Assembly: GCF_003946175.1 (NCBI RefSeq)
Contig: NZ_RHOK01000010.1
Span: forward strand, 1-64,000
Reading direction: 5' to 3'
DNA length: 64,000 bases
From: Lacticaseibacillus suibinensis
GTDB lineage: Bacteria > Bacillota > Bacilli > Lactobacillales > Lactobacillaceae
Every line of letters begins with the position of its first letter. Position 1 is the stretch's first letter. Shown here piece by piece: positions 30,195-39,384 of the stretch. The notes beneath the pieces were generated by a model. The model had not been told where the DNA came from, made no database searches, and saw nothing but the letters and a program-made list of their open reading frames with translations. A program made the position numbers and the translations under genes.

Positions 30195-32000
30195 ATGACC
30201 TATCCCCTGAACTGGCAGCTCGACAACATTTTCCCCGGTGGCATCGATTCCCCGCAGCTCAAAGCCCGGCTGGCCGATGTGGCGACCAAGTTGCCCGACT
30301 TACACACCCAGATCGCCGCGTGGCAGCCGACTGAAGATGCAGACTTCACTGCTTTCCAGACCCTCTTTGCCTTGCTAGAAGACGTGGAAAATGGCCTCGG
30401 CACAGTGGGCACGTTTGCCAACATGATTCACTCAGCCGACACGAAAAACGCTCAGGCCGGCGTGGTCAGCAACCAAGTCGCCCAACTGGCCACTGCACTC
30501 ACCGCGGCCAATAATGCCCTCACCAAGAAGCTCGTGGCGATGAGCGAAGCTGATTTCAAGGCTTTGATTGCGGTACCTACCATCGCCCCCAGCGCCTTTG
30601 GGCTCACGGAACAGCGTGAGCAAGGCCAGGAACTGTTAGACGATGCGACGGAATCGCTTATCAACCAGTTGGCCATTGATGGCTTCCACGGCTGGAGCGA
30701 CCATTACGATACCTTATCCGCTGATCTGCACTTTGACGTGACGCTGGATGGTGAAGCGCTCAGCTTATCGGCTGGGCAGGCGCAAAACCGCTTCGAAGGC
30801 GATCCTGAGCCGGCCCACCGCGAAGCCGTCTTCGACGCTTGGGAGAGCACTTGGGCCCAGCATGCCCAGCCGTTCGCCGACACCCTCAACCATTTGACCG
30901 GCTTCCGGTTGGCCAATTACCAAGCTCATCATTTTGACAACTATATGCATGTGCCGTTGCAGCTTAACCGCATGCAGCAAGCCACGGTGGATCAAATGTG
31001 GGCCACGGTCAGTGCGAACAAGGCCCCCTTCACTAAGTATCTGGACCAAAAGGCGCGCCTGATCGGCAAGCCGCAAATGCCGTGGCATGATCAATGGGCC
31101 CCAGTGGCGCTGGGTGGTTACCAGCCGAAAACCTACACCTTCGATGAAGCGGCGGCCTTTATCATCACGAACTTCCGCAAGTTCTCGCCGAAAATGGCGG
31201 ATTTTGCGCAGCATGCCTTTGCAAACGGCTGGATCGAGGCCGAAGATCGCCCTGGTAAAATTGCCGGTGGCTACATGACCGAAGTGCCAGACGTCAAGGA
31301 AAGTCGCATTTTCATGACCTTTGATGGGTCAGCCGCCGGCGTGTCCACCATCGCCCATGAACTCGGTCATGCCTTCCATGCCAGCATTCTCAAGGACTAC
31401 CCGCGGATGCGGCGCGAATATGCCATGAACGTCGCCGAAACCGCTTCGACTTTCGCCGAGCTGATCATCGCCGATGCCACGGTCAAGCAAGCGACCAGCG
31501 TGGAAGAACGCCTGAATTTACTCGATGCCAAAATGAGCAACCCGCTGGCCATGCTGCTGAACATTCACGCGCGCTACTTGTTCGAACGCAGCTTCTACGA
31601 TGCTCGCACCGAAGGCACTGTGACGGTGAAGCAGCTGCAAACCTTGATGCAAGAAGCACAGGCTAAAGCCTATGCCGGCGCCCTGAGCAGCTATGAGCCA
31701 ATGTACTGGGCGGACAAATTGCACTTCTTCATTGATGATGTGCCGTTCTACAACTTCCCGTACACCTTTGGCTACCTGTTCTCCAGCGGCATTTATGCCA
31801 AGGCCCAAACCCAAGGCGGAAACTTCGAAGATCATTACATTGCCCTGCTCAAGGACACGGCCAATATGACCACCGAAGCCCTGGCGCAAAAGCATCTCGG
31901 CGTCGATTTGACCAAGCCGGACTTTTGGCAGCAAGGCATTGACCTGGCCGCCAAAGATGCGCAAACCTTTATCGATCTGAGCCAGCCATTTTTAGCTTAA
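30195..32000 (+). CDS. pepF: Oligoendopeptidase F, M3 family
   Basis: A 601-residue cytosolic metallopeptidase. The zinc site HELGHAFH lies near residue 391 with the third ligand in NVAETASTFAELI. The C-terminal part YNFPYTFGYLFSSGIYAKAQ is typical of PepF. It degrades medium-length peptides taken up by Opp. Monocistronic, from an AAGGAGG ribosome site to the terminator at 32025. Confidence 0.95.
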   Translation: MTYPLNWQLDNIFPGGIDSPQLKARLADVATKLPDLHTQIAAWQPTEDADFTAFQTLFALLEDVENGLGTVGTFANMIHSADTKNAQAGVVSNQVAQLATALTAANNALTKKLVAMSEADFKALIAVPTIAPSAFGLTEQREQGQELLDDATESLINQLAIDGFHGWSDHYDTLSADLHFDVTLDGEALSLSAGQAQNRFEGDPEPAHREAVFDAWESTWAQHAQPFADTLNHLTGFRLANYQAHHFDNYMHVPLQLNRMQQATVDQMWATVSANKAPFTKYLDQKARLIGKPQMPWHDQWAPVALGGYQPKTYTFDEAAAFIITNFRKFSPKMADFAQHAFANGWIEAEDRPGKIAGGYMTEVPDVKESRIFMTFDGSAAGVSTIAHELGHAFHASILKDYPRMRREYAMNVAETASTFAELIIADATVKQATSVEERLNLLDAKMSNPLAMLLNIHARYLFERSFYDARTEGTVTVKQLQTLMQEAQAKAYAGALSSYEPMYWADKLHFFIDDVPFYNFPYTFGYLFSSGIYAKAQTQGGNFEDHYIALLKDTANMTTEALAQKHLGVDLTKPDFWQQGIDLAAKDAQTFIDLSQPFLA

Positions 32001-32024
32001 GGCTTCACCTGAATCACCAAAAAA

Positions 32025-32062
32025 CACGCCTGCCAAACCCCAGCTGAGGTTTGACAGGCGTA
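32025..32062. terminator. Shared terminator of pepF and glmS
   Basis: ACGCCTGcCAAACC and GGTTTGACAGGCGT form a long stem with AAAAAA before and TATTTAATT after, usable by both convergent genes. Confidence 0.85.
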
Positions 32063-32103
32063 TTTAATTGGTTTGGCTTAAACTCGCTTTTGGGTTGACC
32101 ACA

Positions 32104-33909
32104 TTATTCCACAGTCACAGATTTAGCCAAGTTGCGGGGCCGATCCACATCGTAGCCGCGGTCCAAGCTGGTGTAATACGCCAGTAGCTGCGCCGGGACA
32201 ATCGTCAAAAGCGGCGACAACAGCGGGTTCAGCGCCGGGACGATCAAGTCATCGCCAGGTTCAGCCAATGACTCAGCGACAATCCGGAGCACCTTGCCGC
32301 CGCGGGCTTCCACTTCCTCGGCATTGCTGCGGGTCCGAGCTGCAGTGGTGGGATCGGTAATGATGGCCACCACCGGCGTGCCCGGTTCAATCAAGGCAAT
32401 CGTGCCGTGTTTGAGCTCTCCGGCGGCAAACCCTTCTGCTTGCACGTAGGAAATTTCTTTGAGCTTCAAGGCTGATTCCAAGCTAACGTAATAATCCGTG
32501 CCACGACCAATGAAAAAGGCATTGCGCGTGGTGGCAAACATTTCCTTGGCCAGCTCATGAATCACATTTTGCTGATCAATCAGGGCTTGCTGGCCAGTTG
32601 CGGCTAAACTCAGCTCATGTTCAACGTCAAAGGCCTTGGCCGCCGGTTGGCCTTTGGCTGCCCCTAAGGCCTTGGCCAACAAGGCCTCCAAGGCGACCTG
32701 CGCTGTGTAGGCTTTGGTCGAGGCCACGGCGATTTCCGGCCCGGCGGCCAAATCTAGGGCAAAGGTGGCCTCCCGCGCCAACGTCGCCGTCAGCACATTG
32801 GTCATGGTCAAACTCGGCAAACCCTTGGCGTTGATTTGCACCAGTACTTGCCGTAAATCGGCGGTTTCGCCGCTTTGCGTGAGGAAAATGAAAAACGGTT
32901 TTTGACTGAGCAACGGCTGGTGATAGGCGAATTCGGACGCGAGAAATGCCGTGGTGCGGACGCCGGCGAGTTGTTCGAACAGTGCTTGGCCCACCAAGCC
33001 GGCATGATAGCTGGTCCCAGCGGCGACAATGTAGAGTTGGTCGGCTTCCTTTAGTGCCGCCAACAACGTGGCATCAAACTGCAGCGCCGCGCCGTTGGTG
33101 TAGCGACTGAGCAGACGCCGCATCACGGCAGGCTGTTCACTGACTTCCTTGAGCATGTAATAAGGGAAAGCCCCTTTTTCCGTATCTTGGGCATCCAGTT
33201 CAATGGTGATAGGATCACGCTTCAATGGTGTCCCGGCGGCATCTTCAATGGTGACCGCCTGCGCGGTTAAGATCACCAGTTCCCCATCATTCAATTCAAG
33301 AAACTGATGGGTTTGATCGATCATGGCCATCGCATCGGAAGCAATCACATTGAAGCCATTGCCCAAGCCTACCAGCAGCGGGCTTTGTTTCTTCGCCGCG
33401 TACAAAATATCTGGCGCCGTACGGTCAGCTAACGCAAAGGCGTAAGAGCCCTCCAGCAAGCTCAAGGTTTTACGCAACGCGGCCTTGGCCGAAAGCCCCT
33501 CCTGGGCAAACAAGGCAATCAGTTGCACCACCACTTCGGTATCGGTTTGACTCGCTAGCGTCACGTTTTGCAGGTAGGTTTGCTTCAGCTTGGCGGCGTT
33601 GGTAATCACGCCGTTGTGTACCAGGTAGAACCGGCCATCTGCTGACTGGTGCGGGTGGGCATTGGCCACCGTGGGCTCGCCATTGGTCGCCCAGCGGGTA
33701 TGCCCGATGCCCATTGTCCCTTGCATCTCAGGCCCAACTGCGTCCTTGAGGGCCTGAATGCGGCCGACGCGTTTAACCAAGTAATCTTGCCCAGCGCCAT
33801 TCACATACAAGCCAGCAGAGTCATAACCGCGATATTCCAACTTACTCAAGCCATGCAGTAACACTGTACTTGCATCTTCGCGCCCAATAACGCCAACGAT
33901 TCCACACAT
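32104..33909 (-). CDS. glmS: Glutamine-fructose-6-phosphate aminotransferase
   Basis: A 601-residue GlmS. Cys1 opens the glutaminase domain (CGIVGVIGREDAST, HTRWATNGEPTVANAHPHQS), followed by two SIS isomerase domains (AAGTSYHAGLVGQ, FLTQSGETADLRQVL, ASTKAYTAQVALEALL) and the C-terminal end YDVDRPRNLAKSVTVE. It makes glucosamine-6-phosphate for peptidoglycan. It lies downstream of cdaA-cdaR-glmM but has its own promoter with GntR-type sites. Confidence 0.97.
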   Translation of the reverse strand: MCGIVGVIGREDASTVLLHGLSKLEYRGYDSAGLYVNGAGQDYLVKRVGRIQALKDAVGPEMQGTMGIGHTRWATNGEPTVANAHPHQSADGRFYLVHNGVITNAAKLKQTYLQNVTLASQTDTEVVVQLIALFAQEGLSAKAALRKTLSLLEGSYAFALADRTAPDILYAAKKQSPLLVGLGNGFNVIASDAMAMIDQTHQFLELNDGELVILTAQAVTIEDAAGTPLKRDPITIELDAQDTEKGAFPYYMLKEVSEQPAVMRRLLSRYTNGAALQFDATLLAALKEADQLYIVAAGTSYHAGLVGQALFEQLAGVRTTAFLASEFAYHQPLLSQKPFFIFLTQSGETADLRQVLVQINAKGLPSLTMTNVLTATLAREATFALDLAAGPEIAVASTKAYTAQVALEALLAKALGAAKGQPAAKAFDVEHELSLAATGQQALIDQQNVIHELAKEMFATTRNAFFIGRGTDYYVSLESALKLKEISYVQAEGFAAGELKHGTIALIEPGTPVVAIITDPTTAARTRSNAEEVEARGGKVLRIVAESLAEPGDDLIVPALNPLLSPLLTIVPAQLLAYYTSLDRGYDVDRPRNLAKSVTVE

Positions 33910-33931
33910 ATTGCCACGTCCTCTATATTTT

Positions 33932-34059
33932 ATTGGTATACATCATGAATAGATATTGGTATGCCGGTAACGATTTCAAATATAGCGCCGTGAATAGCCC
34001 TTGTCAACGAAAAATAGATAGTGGTATAGATATTCTTAATAATATTGGTATATGTCAAT
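33932..34059. promoter_or_regulatory. Cluster of GntR/NagR-like operator sites upstream of glmS
   Basis: Four related sites surround the glmS promoter: ATTGGTATACATCATGAAT (33932-33950), ATTGGTATGCCGGTAAC (33955-33971), AGTGGTATAGATATTCT (34019-34035) and ATTGGTATATGTCAAT (34044-34059). They share TGGTATA, the half-site of GntR-family regulators NagR/YvoA that sense amino-sugar phosphates. Two lie downstream of the start and two upstream of -35. A GAAACCGGTTTC palindrome at 34066-34077 resembles a cre box. Confidence 0.6.
33979..34007 (-). promoter_or_regulatory. glmS promoter
   Basis: On the minus strand TTGACA, 17 bases, TATATT, about 70 bases before the glmS start. It is the strongest sigma-A match in the window. 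Confidence 0.8.
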
Positions 34060-34088
34060 TTTGACGAAACCGGTTTCATTTTGGGGAT

Positions 34089-34118
34089 AAAAAAACGTCA
34101 TCGCCGAAGCCATGACGT
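34089..34118 (-). terminator. Terminator after glmM
   Basis: AACGTCAT and ATGACGTT pair around an 11-base loop on the minus strand, followed by TTTTTT. It separates glmM from the glmS promoter. Confidence 0.85.
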
Positions 34119-34129
34119 TCATGCAACGA

Positions 34130-35491
34130 TTAGGCGTTAGCCCCCATTTGTTCTTCAACAACGGCAACGATTTGATCCACGTACTGGTTGACCAAAGCTT
34201 CCGTTTTGGCTTCCGCCATCACCCGCAGGAGCGGTTCGGTGCCGCTGGGGCGAACCAAGACGCGGCCGTCGCCGGCCATTTCTTTTTCCACGGTATCAAT
34301 GGCGGCTTGAATGGCCGGGTAACTTTGCCAGTTGTTCTTGTCGGCCACTTTGACGTTCACCAATTTTTGCGGATAGGTCTGCACCGGCGCGGCCAATTCG
34401 GAAAGTGGCTTGCCGGTTTGCTTCATGACATTCAGCAGCTGGATCCCAGTCAGCATCCCATCGCCGGTGTTGTGATAGTCAAACAAAATGACATGACCGG
34501 ATTGCTCGCCGCCGATGTTGTAGCCATGGGCGCGCATTTCTTCGGACACATGCCGGTCGCCCACTGCGGTTTGCACCGACTTCATGCCGTTAGCTTCCAG
34601 CGCCTTGTACATGCCTAGATTGCTCATCACGGTGGTCACCACGGTATCCTGCTTCAGGCGGCCATGTTCTTTCATGTAATTGCCTAAAATGAACATGATC
34701 TTATCGCCATCAACGATTTGACCCTTTTCATCCACGGCAATGCAGCGATCGCCATCGCCATCAAAAGCTAACCCAGCCTGGGCGCCTTTTTCCACCACAA
34801 ACTTGGCTAAAGCCTCTGGATGCGTGGAACCCACGTTTTTGTTGATGTTCAGGCCATCAGGATGGGTGGCCATGGTATCGAACTCCGTATCCAAGTCTGC
34901 AAACAAGCGGGCCACCAAATTGCTGGTGGCGCCGTTAGCCGCATCGAGGCACACATGGAGGCCAGTCAAGTCGTCGGATAAGGTCTGTTCCAAAAATTGG
35001 GTGTACTTTAACGCCCCTTCCGGATAGTCATTCACTCGGCCCAAACCTTCTGCCGCGGGCCGTGGGAGCGTGTCTTCTGGGGCATCCAGCAACGCTTCAA
35101 TTTCTTCTTCGGTGGCATCGGACAGCTTGTAGCCATCAGGGCCGAAGAACTTGATACCATTGTCAGCCGCGGGGTTGTGACTCGCGGAAATCTGGATCCC
35201 GGCATCGGCACTTTGCACCTTGATCAGGTATGCCACGGCTGGCGTGGTGATCACGCCTAAGGACAAGACCTCAATCCCGACGGATAAGAGGCCTGAAATC
35301 AGCGATTCCGCCAGCATTTCACCAGAGGCCCGGGTATCGCGTGCCACCAGCACCAACGGCTTTTTGGCAGCGTCTTTGGCATGCTGCGTCAGCACATACC
35401 CACCGCAGCGACCTAGCCGAAACGCCAGCTCCGGCGTTAATTCCTGATTAGCAATGCCCCGCACCCCATCGGTACCAAAATACTTCGTCAT
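34130..35491 (-). CDS. glmM: Phosphoglucosamine mutase
   Basis: A 453-residue alpha-D-phosphohexomutase. [16 protein letters not shown] gives the start, [17 protein letters not shown] the phosphoserine loop with the catalytic Ser, [17 protein letters not shown] the metal-binding loop and [16 protein letters not shown] the phosphate-binding end. It converts glucosamine-6-P to glucosamine-1-P. GlmM is known to inhibit CdaA in Firmicutes, and the two are in the same operon here. Confidence 0.97.
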   Translation of the reverse strand: MTKYFGTDGVRGIANQELTPELAFRLGRCGGYVLTQHAKDAAKKPLVLVARDTRASGEMLAESLISGLLSVGIEVLSLGVITTPAVAYLIKVQSADAGIQISASHNPAADNGIKFFGPDGYKLSDATEEEIEALLDAPEDTLPRPAAEGLGRVNDYPEGALKYTQFLEQTLSDDLTGLHVCLDAANGATSNLVARLFADLDTEFDTMATHPDGLNINKNVGSTHPEALAKFVVEKGAQAGLAFDGDGDRCIAVDEKGQIVDGDKIMFILGNYMKEHGRLKQDTVVTTVMSNLGMYKALEANGMKSVQTAVGDRHVSEEMRAHGYNIGGEQSGHVILFDYHNTGDGMLTGIQLLNVMKQTGKPLSELAAPVQTYPQKLVNVKVADKNNWQSYPAIQAAIDTVEKEMAGDGRVLVRPSGTEPLLRVMAEAKTEALVNQYVDQIVAVVEEQMGANA

Positions 35492-35530
35492 GAAAATTTC
35501 CTCGTTTCTGTTTTTAGATTACAAATTGGC

Positions 35531-36571
35531 TTAATCGTTGCTCGAACTGCTACTACTGCTTGCTTCCGCACTACTGCTGGTTTCACCCGCTTGCGCAGCC
35601 GCGTCCGTGGTCATGGTGATGGTCACCTTAACCGTCTTCGGATCACTGGAGACGATCCCATCCACCACATCCGTTAGGCGCACGGTTTGCGTGGTGGTTT
35701 GGGTTAGTTTGGAAATGTCCACGGGAATCGTGACACTGTCCAGCTTCTTAAGCACTGCCGAACTGCCATACACCGTCACCGTGTCCGCACTGGTCTTAAA
35801 GCTGTAGCTCTGGCCGCGAATGCCAGTGCCGCTTTGCTTGACCGTCACGGGTAATTTTTTACTTGGTAGCGTGATTGGTAACCGTACATGCACCGTGGCT
35901 GGTGACAGCACCACGTTCAACGTGCTCCCGTCTTCCGCCAAGGCTTGCAGCAAGACTTCCTGATCGATGGTTGTTTTGGTATTGCGGCTCATCACCACAT
36001 TGGCCACCACTTGATAAACCCGATTGATTTCGCCTTTACCGCCAGTGACATCGACGGTTTCGCTGCTCAGTGTCGGATCGCCGGCGCTGTAGCCAGGCGC
36101 CAGCGAGTCATGATTGTACTTCACTTGAATCGGCATCCGCTTGGATTTGCGATCCTGAATGGTGACCTTGATGGTTTTCGGTTTGATCGCATAGGTCAAA
36201 TCTTTATTGAGTCCTTGCTGTTTCAAGGTGACCGTGTGCGTCCCGACTCCCAGACCACTCAGATCAGCCACCACGCGGAAGTTCAACGTGTTCGCTGTGA
36301 CCGTCACTAGACTACTACTGCCTTCGACTTCCACTGTGACATGCTGCGGATAGCCAGTGATGAAGTACTTGTCCGTGTCGGCTTTGAGCTCCAGCGGCAC
36401 CTTCAGGGAACGACTGGTGGTAGCAGTGATGGCCGTGTCGTTGTTGCCACTATTACGACTGCGGTTCAGGTCTTCCATGTTCACATAAGCGAACAACGCC
36501 ACCGCCAAAATCAAGGCCAGGAGGCAATAAAACCATTTGCTATCCCAAATTTGATTCAATTTGAATTTCAT
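35531..36571 (-). CDS. cdaR: CdaR, YbbR-domain regulator of CdaA
   Basis: A 346-residue protein with a short cytoplasmic start, one membrane span (FYCLLALILAVALFAYVNME) and an extracellular chain of about four YbbR repeats, ending in a serine-rich tail (ETSSSAEASSSSSSS). CdaR binds and controls the diadenylate cyclase CdaA. Its ATG overlaps the cdaA stop, the usual order. Confidence 0.93.
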   Translation of the reverse strand: MKFKLNQIWDSKWFYCLLALILAVALFAYVNMEDLNRSRNSGNNDTAITATTSRSLKVPLELKADTDKYFITGYPQHVTVEVEGSSSLVTVTANTLNFRVVADLSGLGVGTHTVTLKQQGLNKDLTYAIKPKTIKVTIQDRKSKRMPIQVKYNHDSLAPGYSAGDPTLSSETVDVTGGKGEINRVYQVVANVVMSRNTKTTIDQEVLLQALAEDGSTLNVVLSPATVHVRLPITLPSKKLPVTVKQSGTGIRGQSYSFKTSADTVTVYGSSAVLKKLDSVTIPVDISKLTQTTTQTVRLTDVVDGIVSSDPKTVKVTITMTTDAAAQAGETSSSAEASSSSSSSND

Positions 36572-37413
36572 CGCTTGTCTCCTCCTTTGTGCGTCAGATC
36601 AAAGAAGAAGTTCGCCACCGGATTACGCTTGGTTTCCTCTTTGGGAATCAGTTGCGCCCGGAATAACTTGAGATAATCCTCCCGCGTCAAGTCGCGAATC
36701 AGATGATTATTCAACGTGATCGTCACACCGCCAGTTTCTTCCGAAATGACCAGCGTTAAGGCATCAGTGACTTCACTGATCCCCACCGCCGCGCGGTGCC
36801 GGGTGCCCAGCTCCTTGGGGATCAGGCTACTTTCAGACAGCGGCAAATAGGCGGCGGCCACGGCAATCCGGTTATCGCGGATAATGACCGCCCCATCATG
36901 CAGCGGCGTGTTGGGAATGAAAATATTGATCAACAATTCCCCCGACACATCAGCGTCAATCGGAATCCCAGTTTCAATATAATCTTCCAAACCGGTATTT
37001 TGCTGAATGGTAATCAACGCCCCAATGCGGCGCTTGCTCATGTATTGAATGGCTTTATCCAGCTCTTTGACTAGGCGTTCCTCGGCCTGGTGCGCATCAT
37101 TGCGCGCCCATGGGAGCACCGAGCCGCGGCCCAAGTGTTCGAGGCCGCGCCGAATTTCCGGCTGAAAGATGATGACTAACGCCGGCACTGACCAAGTGAT
37201 GACCAAATCGACTAAGTAGCCCACGGTATGGAGCTGTAAATACAAAGACACCACTTTGATGACCACAATCACAAAGATGCCTTTAAGCAGCTGCACCGCC
37301 TTGGTGCCCCGCACCAGCATGATCAGGCGATAAATCACATACCAAACCACGAGGATATCGATCAGATTCGTCAACGTTGACCAATGGAAGAAATTACTCA
37401 GTAAATCCTGCAT
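36568..37413 (-). CDS. cdaA: Diadenylate cyclase CdaA
   Basis: A 281-residue enzyme with three N-terminal membrane spans and a DisA_N catalytic domain. The motifs DGAVIIRDNRIAVAAAYLPL and ELGTRHRAAVGISEVTDAL carry the DGA and RHR signatures. It makes c-di-AMP from two ATP. ATG 37413 has GGGAGGATCGG before it. The operon cdaA-cdaR-glmM links c-di-AMP with wall precursor supply. Confidence 0.97.
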   Translation of the reverse strand: MQDLLSNFFHWSTLTNLIDILVVWYVIYRLIMLVRGTKAVQLLKGIFVIVVIKVVSLYLQLHTVGYLVDLVITWSVPALVIIFQPEIRRGLEHLGRGSVLPWARNDAHQAEERLVKELDKAIQYMSKRRIGALITIQQNTGLEDYIETGIPIDADVSGELLINIFIPNTPLHDGAVIIRDNRIAVAAAYLPLSESSLIPKELGTRHRAAVGISEVTDALTLVISEETGGVTITLNNHLIRDLTREDYLKLFRAQLIPKEETKRNPVANFFFDLTHKGGDKR

Positions 37414-37441
37414 ATCCGATCCTCCCAAATGTTATCGACTT

Positions 37442-37450
37442 ATTATACCA
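37442..37450 (-). promoter_or_regulatory. Extended -10 promoter of cdaA-cdaR-glmM
   Basis: On the minus strand TGGTATAAT, an extended -10, lies about 30 bases before the cdaA ATG; the -35 is poor. The rest of the 37,414-37,727 gap holds a candidate Rex site and no gene. Confidence 0.55.
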
Positions 37451-37566
37451 CGTGGGCGGCTGGCGTTGGGACTGGGCTGAAGTGAGCAATGGCAAGGCTG
37501 TGCCGGGAAAATATTTTTCTGTACCAATCTCGCCAGGATGTATCCGCCACCATTTTCAAGAAATTT

Positions 37567-37584
37567 TCGTGAAATAATGTACAA
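37567..37584. promoter_or_regulatory. Candidate Rex operator upstream of the aldehyde dehydrogenase
   Basis: TCGTGAAATAATGTACAA matches the Rex consensus TTGTGAAnnnnTTCACAA except at three positions. It lies about 145 bases before an acetylating aldehyde dehydrogenase, an NADH-linked fermentative gene type that Rex controls in many Firmicutes. Confidence 0.45.
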
Positions 37585-37727
37585 AGGCCTACCGACACAC
37601 TGTTTGCTCGTTGTTCATTTGCCTGCTTTGCACACCAGTCTAAGCCTGTTACAGCACGTTTTCATGGTATTTACAACCAGGCGGGAGTTCGTTACGCTAG
37701 CCCTGTAATCTATGAATGGAGATGGCA

Positions 37728-39155
37728 ATGATGGCTCAAGTCACAGTCCTTAAACAATCCGTTGCCGCGGCAGACCCCGCGGCGGAAGTCGATGCCCTCG
37801 TCAACCAAGCCGAGCACGCCTTCAATCTTTATCAAAGCTTCACCCAGGTCCAGGTGGATCACGTGACGCATGCCGTGGTCGCTGCGGCCCGGGCGCACGC
37901 CAAAGACCTGGCGTTTTTAGCCTGGAAGGAAACCGGCCGCGGCAACGCCGAAGACAAGGCCATTAAAAATATTTACGCCAGTCAATATATTTGGAATGCG
38001 ATTAAGACCACCAAAACCGTGGGCAAAATCAGTGACGACCCGGCCAACGGGCTCACGCAATATGCCGAACCCCTTGGCATTCTGGCTGGCATTACGCCTG
38101 TGACTAATCCGACCTCGACCGTCATTTTTAAGGCCATTTTGGCCCTGAAGACCCGGAACGCGATTATTTTTGGCTTGCATCCCCAAGCACAGCAATGCGG
38201 TAGCGCCGCGGTCAAAATCATGGCTGATGCCGCCACCGCTGCTGGGGCGCCAGCCGGCCTTATTCAATGCATTGCTCACCCCAGCATCGAAGCCTCCAGT
38301 GCCCTAATGAATCACGACCGGGTAGCTTTGGTGTTGGCCACCGGTGGCCCTGGCATGGTCAAAGCGGCCTACTCTACCGGTAAACCGGCGCTGGGCGTGG
38401 GGCCAGGCAACGCGCCCGCCTACATTGAAAAAACCGCCGACATCACCGCTGCCGTGCAGGATATTCTGCTCAGCAAATCCTTCGATAACTCGATGATTTG
38501 CGCGTCAGAAAACAGCATTGTGGTCGACCGGAGCATTTACCCGGCCGTCAAGGCGGCCTTCCAAGCCGGCGGCGCCTACTTTGTTCCTGACCAAGAGGTC
38601 GCGAAACTGACCGCGGCGGTGATTGATCCGCAGCGTCGCACTGTGCGCGGTCCAGTGGCCGGACAAAGCGCGGAAAAAATCGCTCATTTAGCCGGCCTAA
38701 CCGTGCCTAAAGGAACCAAGTTGCTGATTGCCAAACTCGACGGTATCGGCAAAAACTTCCTATTATCTGGTGAAAAACTGTGTCCCGTGCTGTCGCTGTA
38801 TCTCGCCAACGACCATGCCTCGGCCTTCGACTTATGCCAGTCACTGCTTCACTATGGCGGCTTAGGCCATACTGCGGCGATTCACACCACTGACCAGGCT
38901 GTGATAGATGCGTTTGGGGCAGCCATGCCGGCCTGCCGCATTCTGGTGAATAGTCCAGCTAGTCTGGGTGGTATTGGCGGCCTCTTCAATCGCCTCACCC
39001 CTTCCTTGACGCTTGGCACCGGCTCTTACGGGAAGAACTCGATTTCCCACAACCTGACCGCGATGGATTTACTCAATATCAAAACCGTGGCCCGCGCCAC
39101 GCGCCATCCCAATGCTTTGATTGGCGAACTGCGCGATCTCATCCACGAAAATTAG
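37728..39155 (+). CDS. Acetaldehyde dehydrogenase (acetylating), stand-alone
   Basis: A 475-residue CoA-acylating aldehyde dehydrogenase like the N-terminal half of AdhE or EutE. It has the NAD-binding part GILAGITPVTNPTSTVIFKA, VLATGGPGMVKAAYSTGKPA and GVGPGNAPAYIEKTADI, and the catalytic cysteine in FDNSMICASENSIVVD. It interconverts acetyl-CoA and acetaldehyde with NADH. No alcohol dehydrogenase domain follows. Several ATGs are close together; 37728 is best spaced from GGAGATGG. It was probably acquired or kept for redox balance. Confidence 0.9.
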   Translation: MMAQVTVLKQSVAAADPAAEVDALVNQAEHAFNLYQSFTQVQVDHVTHAVVAAARAHAKDLAFLAWKETGRGNAEDKAIKNIYASQYIWNAIKTTKTVGKISDDPANGLTQYAEPLGILAGITPVTNPTSTVIFKAILALKTRNAIIFGLHPQAQQCGSAAVKIMADAATAAGAPAGLIQCIAHPSIEASSALMNHDRVALVLATGGPGMVKAAYSTGKPALGVGPGNAPAYIEKTADITAAVQDILLSKSFDNSMICASENSIVVDRSIYPAVKAAFQAGGAYFVPDQEVAKLTAAVIDPQRRTVRGPVAGQSAEKIAHLAGLTVPKGTKLLIAKLDGIGKNFLLSGEKLCPVLSLYLANDHASAFDLCQSLLHYGGLGHTAAIHTTDQAVIDAFGAAMPACRILVNSPASLGGIGGLFNRLTPSLTLGTGSYGKNSISHNLTAMDLLNIKTVARATRHPNALIGELRDLIHEN

Positions 39156-39174
39156 CATTTTCTCATATTCTGTT

Positions 39175-39215
39175 GGCCAGCCTGCGCAGTAAAACCGCGT
39201 CGGCTGGCCTTTTTG
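39175..39215 (+). terminator. Terminator after the aldehyde dehydrogenase gene
   Basis: GGCCAGCC and GGCTGGCC enclose a loop of about 19 bases and are followed by TTTTTGG. Confidence 0.85.
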
Positions 39216-39324
39216 GTAGTGGCCGATTGGGTTTTGCGAATTTTACCGAGAAAAGGTGTTCAATTAAGTGCAAAGCGTTAGAATAGCTCTATATACTGGA
39301 ACCATGCAAGGCTCTAGGGGGAAT

Positions 39325-39367
39325 GGCCTGCGCTAGCAGGCCGATCTTTGATTGGGTCACCCCAATC
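39325..39367 (+). promoter_or_regulatory. Two leader hairpins before the P-type ATPase gene
   Basis: GGCCTGC GCTA GCAGGCC (39325-39342) and GATTGGG TCAC CCCAATC (39350-39367) stand in tandem directly before the ribosome site GGAGG at 39371. No T run follows, so they are not terminators. They may stabilise or control the message; no known metal riboswitch consensus is matched. Confidence 0.45.
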
Positions 39368-39384
39368 ATGTGGAGGTTAGAAAG

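Noticed and set aside
32598-32834. Proline- and arginine-rich plus-strand frames across glmS and similar frames opposite the GC-rich host genes.
   Set aside because: They are antisense shadows of conserved genes and have no ribosome sites.
33978-34010. TATAGCGCC on the plus strand recalls the glmS ribozyme core.
   Set aside because: It is on the strand opposite to glmS and overlaps the promoter; the remaining ribozyme elements are absent.
39300-39384. yybP-ykoY manganese riboswitch before the P-type ATPase.
   Set aside because: The conserved loop sequences of that class are not found; only two simple hairpins are seen.
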